Translations under genes and position numbers: made by a program
Assembly (NCBI GenBank): GCA_028718125.1
Contig: JAQUMN010000004.1
Coordinates: 62,001-126,000 of the forward strand
Length of the DNA: 64,000 bases
DNA from: Kiritimatiellia bacterium
GTDB taxonomy: Bacteria > Verrucomicrobiota > Kiritimatiellia > JAAZAB01
Reading direction: 5' to 3'
The notes under the pieces: generated by a model
The model's database searches: none
Seen by the model: only the letters and a program-made list of their open reading frames with translations
Told to the model about the DNA's origin: nothing
Shown here: positions 39,234 to 47,203 of the stretch, in pieces
How the letters are laid out: each line of letters starts with the position of its first letter
Numbering within the stretch: the stretch's first letter is position 1

Positions 39234-41201
39234 ATGCAATGGCTTAAAAATCTCGTCATCGGGAAAGCTCGCAATATTTCGGATCGAAAGCTTTTCCAAC
39301 ATATTTCGCTCATCGCCCTGCTGGCGTGGGTCGGACTCGGGGCCGACGGCTTGTCTTCGTCATGCTACGGGCCGGAAGAGGCTTTCAAGGCGCTTGGCGC
39401 CCATTCGGTGCTGGCACTGTTCGTCGGTCTGGCCACGGTGGTGACGATTACGATCATTTGCGCAAGCTACGCGCATATCATCGAACTGTTCCCCGGCGGC
39501 GGCGGCGGTTACCTTGTCGCCAGCAAGCTGCTTTCGCCCTCCCTGGGCGTCGTGTCCGGCTGCGCCTTGCTGGTGGATTATGTGCTGACCATCGCGCTTT
39601 CCATTGCCAGCGGCACGGACGCCTTATTCTCCGTCCTGCCGGTTGCCTGGCAACCGTGGAAACTGTCGAGCGCACTGGCGGTGACTTCCCTGCTGGCATT
39701 AATCAATCTCCGCGGCGTGAAAGAATCGGTGCTGCTCTTTGCGCCGGTGTTTTTCATATTCCTGGCGACGCATGCCTATGCCATCATTTTCGGCGTGGCG
39801 ACCCATCTCAGGGATTTGCCGGCCGTCGCGGCCAGCACCGCCAACGACCTGCATGCGGCGCATGCCCAGCTGGGCTGGTTCGGCCTGTTCCTGCTGCTGG
39901 TACGCTCTTACAGCGTGGGCGCGGGCACCTATACAGGCATCGAAGCCGTCAGCAACGGGTTGCCCGTTCTGCGCGAGCCGCGGGTCGCCACCGGCAAGCG
40001 AACCATGCTCTACATGGGCGTATCGCTCGCCCTGACTGTCGGCGGATTAATGCTGGCCTACGTGCTCTTTCATGTCCAGCCCCAGGCCGGGCAAACGCTA
40101 AATGCCACCTTGCTCCAGAACATCACGGCGGACTGGCCGTCCGGCCTCGGCGGAACCTTCGTGACCGTGGCCATGCTTGCGGCCATGACCCTGCTGTTCA
40201 TCGCCTCGCAGGCGGGTTTTATTGACGGGCCGCGCGTATTGGCCAATATGGCGCTCGACCGCTGGTTTCCCTCGCGCTTTGCCAATTTAAGCGATCGCTT
40301 TGTCGCCCAGAACGGCGTCCTGCTGATGGCCGGCGCCGCGCTGGTCGTTCTCGTGGTGTCACACGGCTCAGTGGCGCTCATGGTGGTGCTTTACAGTATC
40401 AACGTGTTTATCACCTTTTCTCTTTCCCAGCTGGGGATGGTCCGGCACTGGTGGACAAACCGCGCCGCAACGCCGGGTTGGAAGCGCAAAATAACCATCA
40501 ATAGCGTCGGCTTCTGCCTGACGAGCTTTATTCTCGTTACGTTAAGCGCGACAAAGTTCCTGGAAGGCGGCTGGGTAACACTGGCGGTTACCGGCTTGTT
40601 CGTCGGCGCCGCGTTCTTCATTCATCGGCACTACCGCTATACCGTGCGCAAGCTCGCGCGATTGGACGATCTGGCCCGCGAATTCGCCAGCGAGACCGCG
40701 CGGCTGCCTTATTCCCCGGGCGCGGCCCTGCCGGCCCATGATCCTGCTTTTAAAACCGCCGTCGTGCTCGTGAACGGGTTCAATGGCCTGGGGGTGCACA
40801 CGCTGCTGCATATCACGCGCATGTTCCCGAATGTTTTCCGGAACTTCGTTTTCATGCAAGTCGGCGTCGTGGATGCCGGCAACTTCAAGGGCGCCGGGGA
40901 AATCGAGAACTTGCGCCAGCATATCATGCGCGACACCGACCAATACGCCGAGCACATGCGCCGGCGGGGGTTCCATGCCGAGGTCGTCACCGACATTGGG
41001 ACGGATATCATCGAGAAGGCGGGCGAAATGGCGGCCCACATTTCACAGCGTTTTCCGCAAGCCGTGTTCTTTGGCGGGCAGCTGGTGTTCCCGAAGGAAT
41101 CCTGGCTGACCCGCCTCCTGCATAACTTCATGGTCTTCGCTTTGCAGCGCCAGATATTCCGGCAGGGAATCCCCTTCCTGATCGTACCCATCCGCGTATA
41201 A
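39234..41201 (+). CDS. kimA: KimA-type potassium importer (APC superfamily)
   Basis: KimA (formerly YdaO) is a proton-coupled, high-affinity potassium importer of the APC superfamily. The 655-residue product has twelve hydrophobic helices and family motifs: IALLAWVGLGADGLSSSCYG then PEEAF, IELFPGGGGGYLVASKLL, CALLVDYVLTIALSIASG and GTYTGIEAVSNGLP. After about residue 465 a cytosolic alpha/beta domain follows (FKTAVVLVNGFNGLGVHTLL). I chose ATG 39234 (MQWLKNLVIGK) from alignment with the family; AAAGG lies about 12 nt upstream. The c-di-AMP riboswitch upstream strongly supports the assignment and implies repression at high c-di-AMP. Confidence 0.9.
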   Translation: MQWLKNLVIGKARNISDRKLFQHISLIALLAWVGLGADGLSSSCYGPEEAFKALGAHSVLALFVGLATVVTITIICASYAHIIELFPGGGGGYLVASKLLSPSLGVVSGCALLVDYVLTIALSIASGTDALFSVLPVAWQPWKLSSALAVTSLLALINLRGVKESVLLFAPVFFIFLATHAYAIIFGVATHLRDLPAVAASTANDLHAAHAQLGWFGLFLLLVRSYSVGAGTYTGIEAVSNGLPVLREPRVATGKRTMLYMGVSLALTVGGLMLAYVLFHVQPQAGQTLNATLLQNITADWPSGLGGTFVTVAMLAAMTLLFIASQAGFIDGPRVLANMALDRWFPSRFANLSDRFVAQNGVLLMAGAALVVLVVSHGSVALMVVLYSINVFITFSLSQLGMVRHWWTNRAATPGWKRKITINSVGFCLTSFILVTLSATKFLEGGWVTLAVTGLFVGAAFFIHRHYRYTVRKLARLDDLAREFASETARLPYSPGAALPAHDPAFKTAVVLVNGFNGLGVHTLLHITRMFPNVFRNFVFMQVGVVDAGNFKGAGEIENLRQHIMRDTDQYAEHMRRRGFHAEVVTDIGTDIIEKAGEMAAHISQRFPQAVFFGGQLVFPKESWLTRLLHNFMVFALQRQIFRQGIPFLIVPIRV

Positions 41202-41527
41202 CCTGACCGTAAAGCCTGAGACGCTGAACATAATCGCCCGTTGATCCCGACCTCTCAGAGAGTTGGAATGAGCCTACAACGACCCTCAAAAATAAGGAAG
41301 AAATAGGGGTCAGGGCTGAATGGGGATAAGCAACGCTGTCGCGCAGCGACTGCGGGCCGGCAAATGTGTCCCCTCACCTCGGTCCTCTCCCGAGGGAGAG
41401 GATGAGGTCTCGTCAATTGACAACTTTCCGCTAGAGACAGATCCTCCTTTGGCGGAAAAAATTATGCTGTGTTATCAACGCTTTTATGCATTCTGAAATT
41501 ATTGTGTTGGACTAGTATGACTTAGGA
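41202..41527. other. Intergenic region with REP-like debris, no gene
   Basis: A decayed CCCGAC hairpin lies at 41243-41269. The text ATAGGGGTCAGGGCTGAATG...TGTCCCCTC (about 41307-41375) resembles REP sequences found near RAYT transposases. A clear hairpin with stem CCTCTCC/GGGAGAGG lies at 41384-41401, flanked by CCTCACC and GATGAGG. No coding sequence is supported. Confidence 0.55.
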
Positions 41528-42031
41528 TCAAAGCCCCGCGAAGCGTTCACCAATCTTGGCGCACACCAGCCACCGACTATACTCCGCAACCCGCGGATCG
41601 CCCTCGGGCGGCGACCAAGGGGCAAAAACATTGGTTTTTTCGGGATGGTACGGTCCGCGTTTGCACTCGAAAAACACGGCGTCTTCATCCAATGCCAGCC
41701 AGGTATGCCAGGCCTCGGACGGAATTTCCAGGCCGATCGTCCTGCCGCCGGGCGCCAGGTCAATTCGTTCCCGCAGGGAACCATCGTCATTCAGCAGCAT
41801 GATCTGCATGCGGCCCTGGATGGCAACGGCAAACTCCCACTTGTTTTCCGTCGCGTGCCGATGTGGACGGATATAGGTCCCCTTTTTCATGGCCACGACC
41901 AACCGTTGGACGGGGTCATCCAGGCTCTCGTGAAAATTATGATTTGTGCGCTTGCGCGGGGCCGCCGCCGCTTTTTGCCCCAATTCCCGGATCAGCTGTG
42001 AGGTCAATAGCTTTTTGGTTGTTGTGCTCAT
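41528..42031 (-). CDS. WbuC-family cupin-fold protein
   Basis: The 167-residue protein fits the WbuC family, small cupin proteins often encoded with O-antigen or surface-polysaccharide genes. Key stretches are TNHNFHESLDDPVQRLVVAM, the metal-site-like YIRPHRHATENKWEFAVAIQ and GLEIPSEAWHTWLALDEDAV with FFECKRGPYHPEKTNVFAPW. The His-x-His and later His fit a cupin metal centre. AGGGAGTC directly precedes the ATG. It stands alone on the minus strand, so its usual polysaccharide context is missing. Confidence 0.85.
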   Translation of the reverse strand: MSTTTKKLLTSQLIRELGQKAAAAPRKRTNHNFHESLDDPVQRLVVAMKKGTYIRPHRHATENKWEFAVAIQGRMQIMLLNDDGSLRERIDLAPGGRTIGLEIPSEAWHTWLALDEDAVFFECKRGPYHPEKTNVFAPWSPPEGDPRVAEYSRWLVCAKIGERFAGL

Positions 42032-42252
42032 GACTCCCTAAATATGCACGTAATGACGTGCGGATAATGGTTGATGGTTCATGGAATCCACAACGAGCGT
42101 TACAGCCGAACCATGAATCCTTGGCCAGCAACGCACGCTACCGGTCTTTCGGCCCAAGGTCAATGTTGCTTCGTCCGGCTGTCGTGTTCGTCCGGTCTGT
42201 ATCGACCATCTACCATTTCCGCTCGGGTCTGGTTCGCTTATAACGGAAACCG

Positions 42253-43299
42253 TTAACCATTCCCATCATTAATTCCGACCAGCATGCCGCAAGCAGCGGA
42301 AATATCCTGGCCACCGCTGTAGCGGCGCGCCACGGGCGCCTTCAGCGTGAAGCGCAGAACGTCGCGGAACGCAGCCAGTTCCTCCGGCAATGGCGCTCGG
42401 AACCGGCCGGTGGGATCGTTCACGTCAATCAGGTCGAGCTTGATCGGCAGGCCGCGGGTCAGTTCGGCCAGCATGTGGGCATCCTGCTCACACGTGTTGA
42501 CGCCGGCCATCATGGTCCAGGCCAGCGTGACGCGGCGGCCCGTGGCCGCATGATATTCGCGAAGCGCCTGGATGACGTCCGCCGTGCGGTGCGCCTGTTC
42601 GACGGGCATTAGAGCCCGGCGCAGGTCCGGGTCCGCGCTGGTCAGCGAGACAACCAGCCGGTAGGAATGGCCTTCCGCCGTAAACCGACGGATGCCGGGC
42701 ACAATGCCGACGGTGGAAATCGTAATAGCTTTGCCGGCTATGGCCAGGCCGCAGGGTTCCGACATGATGCGCGCCGCCTGGATCACCGCGTCATAATTGA
42801 GCATCGGCTCACCCATGCCCATGAACACCACGCCGCGAACCGGGTGCGGGGAATCGGCCCGGATACTGGCCACCTGATCAACGATTTCCCACGCAGCCAG
42901 GTCGCGGCGGAACCCCATCCGGCCGGTGGCGCAGAACGCGCAGCCCAGCGCACAACCAACCTGGCAACTGACACAGACTACGCATTTTTTATCTTCCGGC
43001 CGGTGCAGGAGCGGAATGCAAACCGCCTCAAACGGGTCCGGCCCGGCGCCGCGAAACAGGTACTTGGCAAATCCGTCCCGCGGCGAGACGACTTTGCCGA
43101 GCAATGTCAGCTGCGGGATTACCGTCGCCTGGCGAACATTTTCCAGCACCCGGGCAGACAGCCCCGGCTGCGGTTCCAGCCATGTGCCGCGCTGCAGGAC
43201 CGCCGCCTGGATCTGCCGCGCCATGCGCGGGGTTACGCCCAGGTGCGCCAGCCTGGCCTGCATCTGGTCGGCTGTAATGTTTTTCAGGATAATCGGCAT
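42253..43299 (-). CDS. RlmN-like radical SAM RNA methyltransferase, divergent paralogue
   Basis: This second RlmN/Cfr-superfamily member (348 aa from ATG 43299) keeps the radical-SAM cluster motif CALGCAFC (about 116-123), GMGEPMLNYDAVIQA, TISTVGIVPGIRRF and the C-terminal cysteine in DISAACGML (about Cys337). Its C-terminal region (KLDLIDVNDPTGRFRAPLPE; PVARRYSGGQD) differs from canonical RlmN (NLIP...). It may modify another RNA site, or A2503-like positions under other conditions. A GTG start at 43347 is possible, but its ribosome site abuts the codon. A Cfr-type resistance role cannot be claimed from sequence. Confidence 0.88.
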   Translation of the reverse strand: MPIILKNITADQMQARLAHLGVTPRMARQIQAAVLQRGTWLEPQPGLSARVLENVRQATVIPQLTLLGKVVSPRDGFAKYLFRGAGPDPFEAVCIPLLHRPEDKKCVVCVSCQVGCALGCAFCATGRMGFRRDLAAWEIVDQVASIRADSPHPVRGVVFMGMGEPMLNYDAVIQAARIMSEPCGLAIAGKAITISTVGIVPGIRRFTAEGHSYRLVVSLTSADPDLRRALMPVEQAHRTADVIQALREYHAATGRRVTLAWTMMAGVNTCEQDAHMLAELTRGLPIKLDLIDVNDPTGRFRAPLPEELAAFRDVLRFTLKAPVARRYSGGQDISAACGMLVGINDGNG

Positions 43300-43489
43300 C
43301 CGGTTATTCCCGTTCTTAAGCCAACTCGGCTCGTTCACCACTTTCACCTTCCGAATGCAAACATTATGGCGTGACCGTCATTAAAGGAAGCCAATATTTT
43401 TTTCGTTGCCATTGCGCGCCTGTCATACCGGCCTTGACATTCCGGACCTTCTGTTGCATCAATACCGGCTGGTAAAGAAAGGCAGGCTT

Positions 43490-44128
43490 ATGCCCGGCGC
43501 CATTCTGCTCATCCGCCACGGCGAAACGGCTTGGAACCGTGAAAAGATATTCCGAGGCGCTCACGATGTGCCGTTGAATGAAAACGGCCGCGCCCAGGCG
43601 GCGCTGGCCGCCCGCGCGCGCAGCGCGCAAAATAGATGCGGCCTATACAAGCCCGCTCAGCCGTGCCCGGGAAACGGCCGAAATTATGCTTGCGCCGCAT
43701 TATGTGCAGATCGCCGTCCACGAAGGCTGAAGGATTTCCACTTCGGCGAATGGACGGGGCAAAAGGACGAGGCGGTTGCCGAGCAATGGCCGGGAGCCTA
43801 CGCGCTCTGGAGCGCGACGCCGCACCTGGCCCAGCCGCCTGGCGGCGATACGCTCGCCTCCGCCTCAGCCCGTGTGCGCGCCGCCCTGGATGAAATCGCC
43901 CGGCGACATAGCGAGACAACCGTCGCGTTGTTCACCCATCGCATTGTCAACAAACTGCTTGTCCTCGCCATGCTTGGCCTGCCATTGGACCGGTTCAAGT
44001 TCATCCGCCAGGACAACTCCTGCATCAACGAGTTCGAGGTTACGCCGGAAGGTTACGTTGCCGTCAGCCTCAATGATGTCAGTCACCTCAGCATGTCCGG
44101 GACCAGCCTGGTAAAGGCGGATTTCTGA
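43490..44128 (+). CDS. Histidine phosphatase (phosphoglycerate mutase-like) with paired frameshifts
   Basis: The protein starts like a CobC/GpmB-type histidine phosphatase (ILLIRHGETAWNREKIFRGA) and ends with the second catalytic histidine (ALFTHRIVNKLLVLAMLGLP). Residues about 46-80 in the open frame (SAQNRCGLYKPAQPCPGNGR and onward) are unlike the family. The neighbouring frame over 43630-43725 encodes the expected KIDAAYTSPLSRARETAEIM. Two compensating indels, one in the GCGCGC tract near 43620 and one near GAAGGCTGAAG at about 43725, would restore it. Either the assembly has two errors, or the gene has a tolerated internal frameshift. Substrate unknown. Confidence 0.8.
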   Translation: MPGAILLIRHGETAWNREKIFRGAHDVPLNENGRAQAALAARARSAQNRCGLYKPAQPCPGNGRNYACAALCADRRPRRLKDFHFGEWTGQKDEAVAEQWPGAYALWSATPHLAQPPGGDTLASASARVRAALDEIARRHSETTVALFTHRIVNKLLVLAMLGLPLDRFKFIRQDNSCINEFEVTPEGYVAVSLNDVSHLSMSGTSLVKADF

Positions 44129-44184
44129 TCCGCGAGGGACCGTAAAATTCTGCCGATTCTGCTGATAAACTTATTCTTTTCAAG

Positions 44185-44212
44185 TGGACAACCCGCTTAT
44201 ATCGTCTATGCT
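44185..44212 (+). promoter_or_regulatory. Candidate promoter for the SPFH gene
   Basis: TGGACA (44185-44190), a 16-bp spacer and TATGCT (44207-44212) are followed about 45 bp later by GGAGG and the SPFH ATG. Confidence 0.45.
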
Positions 44213-44258
44213 TAATTCTAAGTGGTTGAGAGATTATAACAATGAATGGAGGTAGCAA

Positions 44259-45164
44259 ATGCTGATCGGATTCTTGGTAACCGTGGCGATTGTCCTGTTC
44301 CTGATGGGAATCCGGATTGTGCGGCCGACGCATCGCGGGCTCATTGAGCGGCTGGGGCGCTACCAGCGCTTTGCAAGCCCCGGGTTCCACTGGATCATTC
44401 CGATCATTGACCGCATGTTCCAGGTGGACATCACCGAGCAGATGATCAATGCCGAACCACAGGAAATCATCACCAACGACAACCTGAACGCCAAGGTGGA
44501 TGCGCAGGTCTATTTCAAAGTCAACGAGGATGAGGAAAGCGTCAAGGCTTCCCAGTATAAGGTCTTTAATTATTCCTACCAGATCGTCAACCTGGCGCGC
44601 ACCACGCTCCGCAACATCATCGGCACGCTGACCCTGCGCTCGGCCAACAGCGAGCGCGGTAAAATTAATGACGCCCTGCATGCCACGCTGAAGACCGAAA
44701 CTGTCCACTGGGGCATCGAAATCGTGCGTACGGAACTGAAGGAGATTGATCCCCCGCGCGACGTGCAGGAAACTATGAACAAGGTGGTCAAGGCGGAAAA
44801 CGAGAAAATCGCCGCGATTGACTTCGCCACCGCCACCGAGACGGTTGCCGACGGCGACCGGCGCGCCCAGATCAAGAAGGCCGAAGGACAGCGGCAGTCC
44901 AAGATCCTGTCCGCGGAAGGCGACGCCGAGGCTATCCGGCTGGTGAACGAGGCCGCCGAGAAATACTTTATCGGCAACGCCCAACTGCTCCGCAAACTGC
45001 AGGCCATGGAAACCGCCTTGGAACATAACGCCAAGATCGTGGTGCCCGTCGGCGCCGACCTCGTCAACGTGATCGGCGAAATGGCCGGCATTGTGCCGCT
45101 TGTAAAGGACAAAGCCAAGCTGGCCATGCCGTCTTCCCGCGGGGTTGCGGGAACCGAGCGATGA
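44259..45164 (+). CDS. SPFH/stomatin-like membrane protein (QmcA type)
   Basis: The 301-residue protein has one N-terminal membrane helix (LIGFLVTVAIVLFLMGI), then an SPFH/Band 7 domain (PTHRGLIERLGRYQRFASPG; DITEQMINAEPQEIITNDN). A long coiled-coil stretch follows (KVVKAENEKIAAIDFATATE; KKAEGQRQSKILSAEGDAEA). Such proteins form large membrane-bound cages linked to proteases and lipid microdomains. AATGGAGGTAGCAA precedes the ATG. The usual NfeD-like partner is not adjacent; the next gene is an EamA transporter. Confidence 0.9.
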   Translation: MLIGFLVTVAIVLFLMGIRIVRPTHRGLIERLGRYQRFASPGFHWIIPIIDRMFQVDITEQMINAEPQEIITNDNLNAKVDAQVYFKVNEDEESVKASQYKVFNYSYQIVNLARTTLRNIIGTLTLRSANSERGKINDALHATLKTETVHWGIEIVRTELKEIDPPRDVQETMNKVVKAENEKIAAIDFATATETVADGDRRAQIKKAEGQRQSKILSAEGDAEAIRLVNEAAEKYFIGNAQLLRKLQAMETALEHNAKIVVPVGADLVNVIGEMAGIVPLVKDKAKLAMPSSRGVAGTER

Positions 45165-45293
45165 GACACCGCTGCGCGTATCCGGCAGCGGTTTGCCGGC
45201 GATGATTTCCTTTATTTTTCGCGGATTCCTGAAATCCAAAAACGTTTTTTCCCCTGGGGCGAAGGACCAGCGCAAGCCGGCCGTATTCCCTGC

Positions 45294-46193
45294 ATGAGTG
45301 TTGCCATGAAACTTAACCACATGACCAGGGGCGTGGTGCTGATGATTCTTTCGAGCATCGTCTTTTGCGTTATGTCGGTGCTCATCAAATGTGTTCCGGG
45401 AATCGATTCCTTCAAGACCTCGCTGTTCCGGTTTTTCATAGGGATGGCTGTTTTGGGCACAGCCGCATTGTTCGGGTTCATTCACCTGCGGTTTTTTAAT
45501 AGCCGCCTCCTGTTTCTGCGCGGCTTGTTCGGCGGCATATCGGTATTCCTGTTCTTCCTTTCCATTGCCAAGCTCGGTATTGCCAAAGGAACTGTAATTT
45601 CATACTCGTACCCTATTTTCGCGTCGGTGTTAGGCATCGTTTTTCTCCGTGAAAAACCCGGTTGGCAACAATGGCTGGCGCTGGCCGCCGCCCTGTTCGG
45701 AATTATTCTCCTGTCGGGAAGCGGGGCGGGCATCTCCGGCCTAATGACCGTGGGGATTTATGAAGTGCTGGCGCTGGCGGGGGCCGTGTGCTCAGCGATT
45801 GCCGTTGTGGTTATCAAGCGGCTGCATGATACTGATTCCACCTACGCCATTTTTTACTCGCAATGCGTTATCGGGCTATGGCTGATCGTAGTCCCGGCCA
45901 ACCTGGTGCCCTGCTCCATAGGATACCTTGGCGGGGCCATTCTGCTGGGCATCGGGCTGGCCGCGACCATTGCCCAGCTCCTGATGACCGAAGGCTATCG
46001 CTACACGTCGGTTTCGGTCGGTTCGCTGCTGTGCATGACGCTGCCTGTCTTCAATTTTCTTGTCGGGTTCCTCGTGTTCCATGAGCCCATGCCTCTGCGG
46101 GCGGTTGTGGGCTCGATTATTGTCATCGCCGCATGTATGCTGGTCATCATGATGGAAAATCATTCCGAACCGGTCGTTGCCAAGGCTGACTGA
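45294..46193 (+). CDS. EamA/DMT-superfamily transporter
   Basis: The 299-residue protein has ten hydrophobic helices in two EamA halves, typical of drug/metabolite exporters: GVVLMILSSIVFCVMSVLIK, LFGGISVFLFFLSIAKLGIA, VISYSYPIFASVLGIVFLRE in the first half, and VLALAGAVCSAIAVVVIKRL and SLLCMTLPVFNFLVGFLVFH in the second. Substrate specificity cannot be read from the sequence; family members export amino acids, nucleotide sugars or metabolites. No clear ribosome site precedes ATG 45294. The HisF-like gene follows after 75 bp. Confidence 0.88.
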   Translation: MSVAMKLNHMTRGVVLMILSSIVFCVMSVLIKCVPGIDSFKTSLFRFFIGMAVLGTAALFGFIHLRFFNSRLLFLRGLFGGISVFLFFLSIAKLGIAKGTVISYSYPIFASVLGIVFLREKPGWQQWLALAAALFGIILLSGSGAGISGLMTVGIYEVLALAGAVCSAIAVVVIKRLHDTDSTYAIFYSQCVIGLWLIVVPANLVPCSIGYLGGAILLGIGLAATIAQLLMTEGYRYTSVSVGSLLCMTLPVFNFLVGFLVFHEPMPLRAVVGSIIVIAACMLVIMMENHSEPVVAKAD

Positions 46194-46268
46194 CCGGCTC
46201 CAGGCGCAATCTTATGACGGGGATCAGGATCAAATCGAAGTTAAAAACATATTCAAGGAAAAAAGCTC

Positions 46269-47039
46269 ATGAAAAAACTCAGTGCGTGCATCATGCCCTG
46301 CCTGGACATGCGCAACGGGCGGGTGGTTAAAGGCGTTCGGTTTGTCGATATCCGGGATGCCGGCGACCCGGTAGCGTGCGCCCACGCGTATTGCGCGGCG
46401 GGGGCCGATGAACTCGCCATGCTCGACATCACGGCGACGGTCGAAGGCCGGGCAACCATGCTCGATGTTGTCCGCAAAGTGGCCGCTGCGGCGACGGGGC
46501 CATTTACCGTGGGCGGCGGGATAACGGACGTTGCTGCAGCCGCGGCCGTCCTGGAAGCCGGCGCCACCAAAGTATCCGTGAGCAGCGCCGCTTTCCGCAA
46601 GCCGGAAGTCATCAGCGCCATGGTCAAAGCCTTCGGCTCCGCTAAAATAACCGTGGCCATCGACGCCGCCGTAAATCCGGGCATGCCTTCCGGATATGAA
46701 GTCTTCATTGACGGCGGCCGCACGGCGACCGGCGCGGACGCCATTGAATGGGCACGTCGGCTGGATGGCTTCGGGGTCGGCACGATCCTGCCGACCAGCA
46801 AAACGACCGATGGCGTGCGGACCGGCTATGACCTGCCCCTGATTTGCAAGATCAAGGCCGTAACAGTCGCGCCCGTCGTGGCCTCCGGCGGCGCCGGCAA
46901 ACTGGAGCATTTTTACGAGGCCGCGGCGGCGGGCGCCACAATCCTGCTGGCGGCTTCGGTCTTCCATTTCGGGATTATCACGATCCCGGAATTAAAGGCT
47001 CACTTGCGCGGCCGCGGCGTGGAAGTGCCCGGAGCGTGA
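46269..47039 (+). CDS. HisF-like cyclase, divergent and unlinked to his genes
   Basis: The 256-residue TIM-barrel protein resembles HisF, the cyclase subunit of imidazole glycerol phosphate synthase. Retained are CLDMRNGRVVKGVRF (first catalytic Asp), TVGGGITD, and ILPTSKTTDG with the second catalytic Asp in the last position. Changes stand out by eyeball alignment with Thermotoga HisF: the gate arginine (R5) is a cysteine, the gate glutamate before ILLTS (E167) is a threonine, and the TSxDxDG aspartate two residues before the catalytic one is a threonine. No hisH or other his gene is in the window. It may be the only HisF, or a paralogue in another pathway. AAGGA precedes the ATG. Confidence 0.8.
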   Translation: MKKLSACIMPCLDMRNGRVVKGVRFVDIRDAGDPVACAHAYCAAGADELAMLDITATVEGRATMLDVVRKVAAAATGPFTVGGGITDVAAAAAVLEAGATKVSVSSAAFRKPEVISAMVKAFGSAKITVAIDAAVNPGMPSGYEVFIDGGRTATGADAIEWARRLDGFGVGTILPTSKTTDGVRTGYDLPLICKIKAVTVAPVVASGGAGKLEHFYEAAAAGATILLAASVFHFGIITIPELKAHLRGRGVEVPGA

Positions 47040-47203
47040 GGCTGATGCGGGTTAACACCCGCCACGTCACTTCTTAAGCTGTGCGGCAACCTAAAGAATG
47101 TGCCTGCTAAACACGAAAGGAACGCTAAAAAGGAACTCCGTAGCCAGGCAAGAAGACAGAAGAATTTTGAATTCCGACTCCTGAATTCTGGCTCCTGAAC
47201 AAA

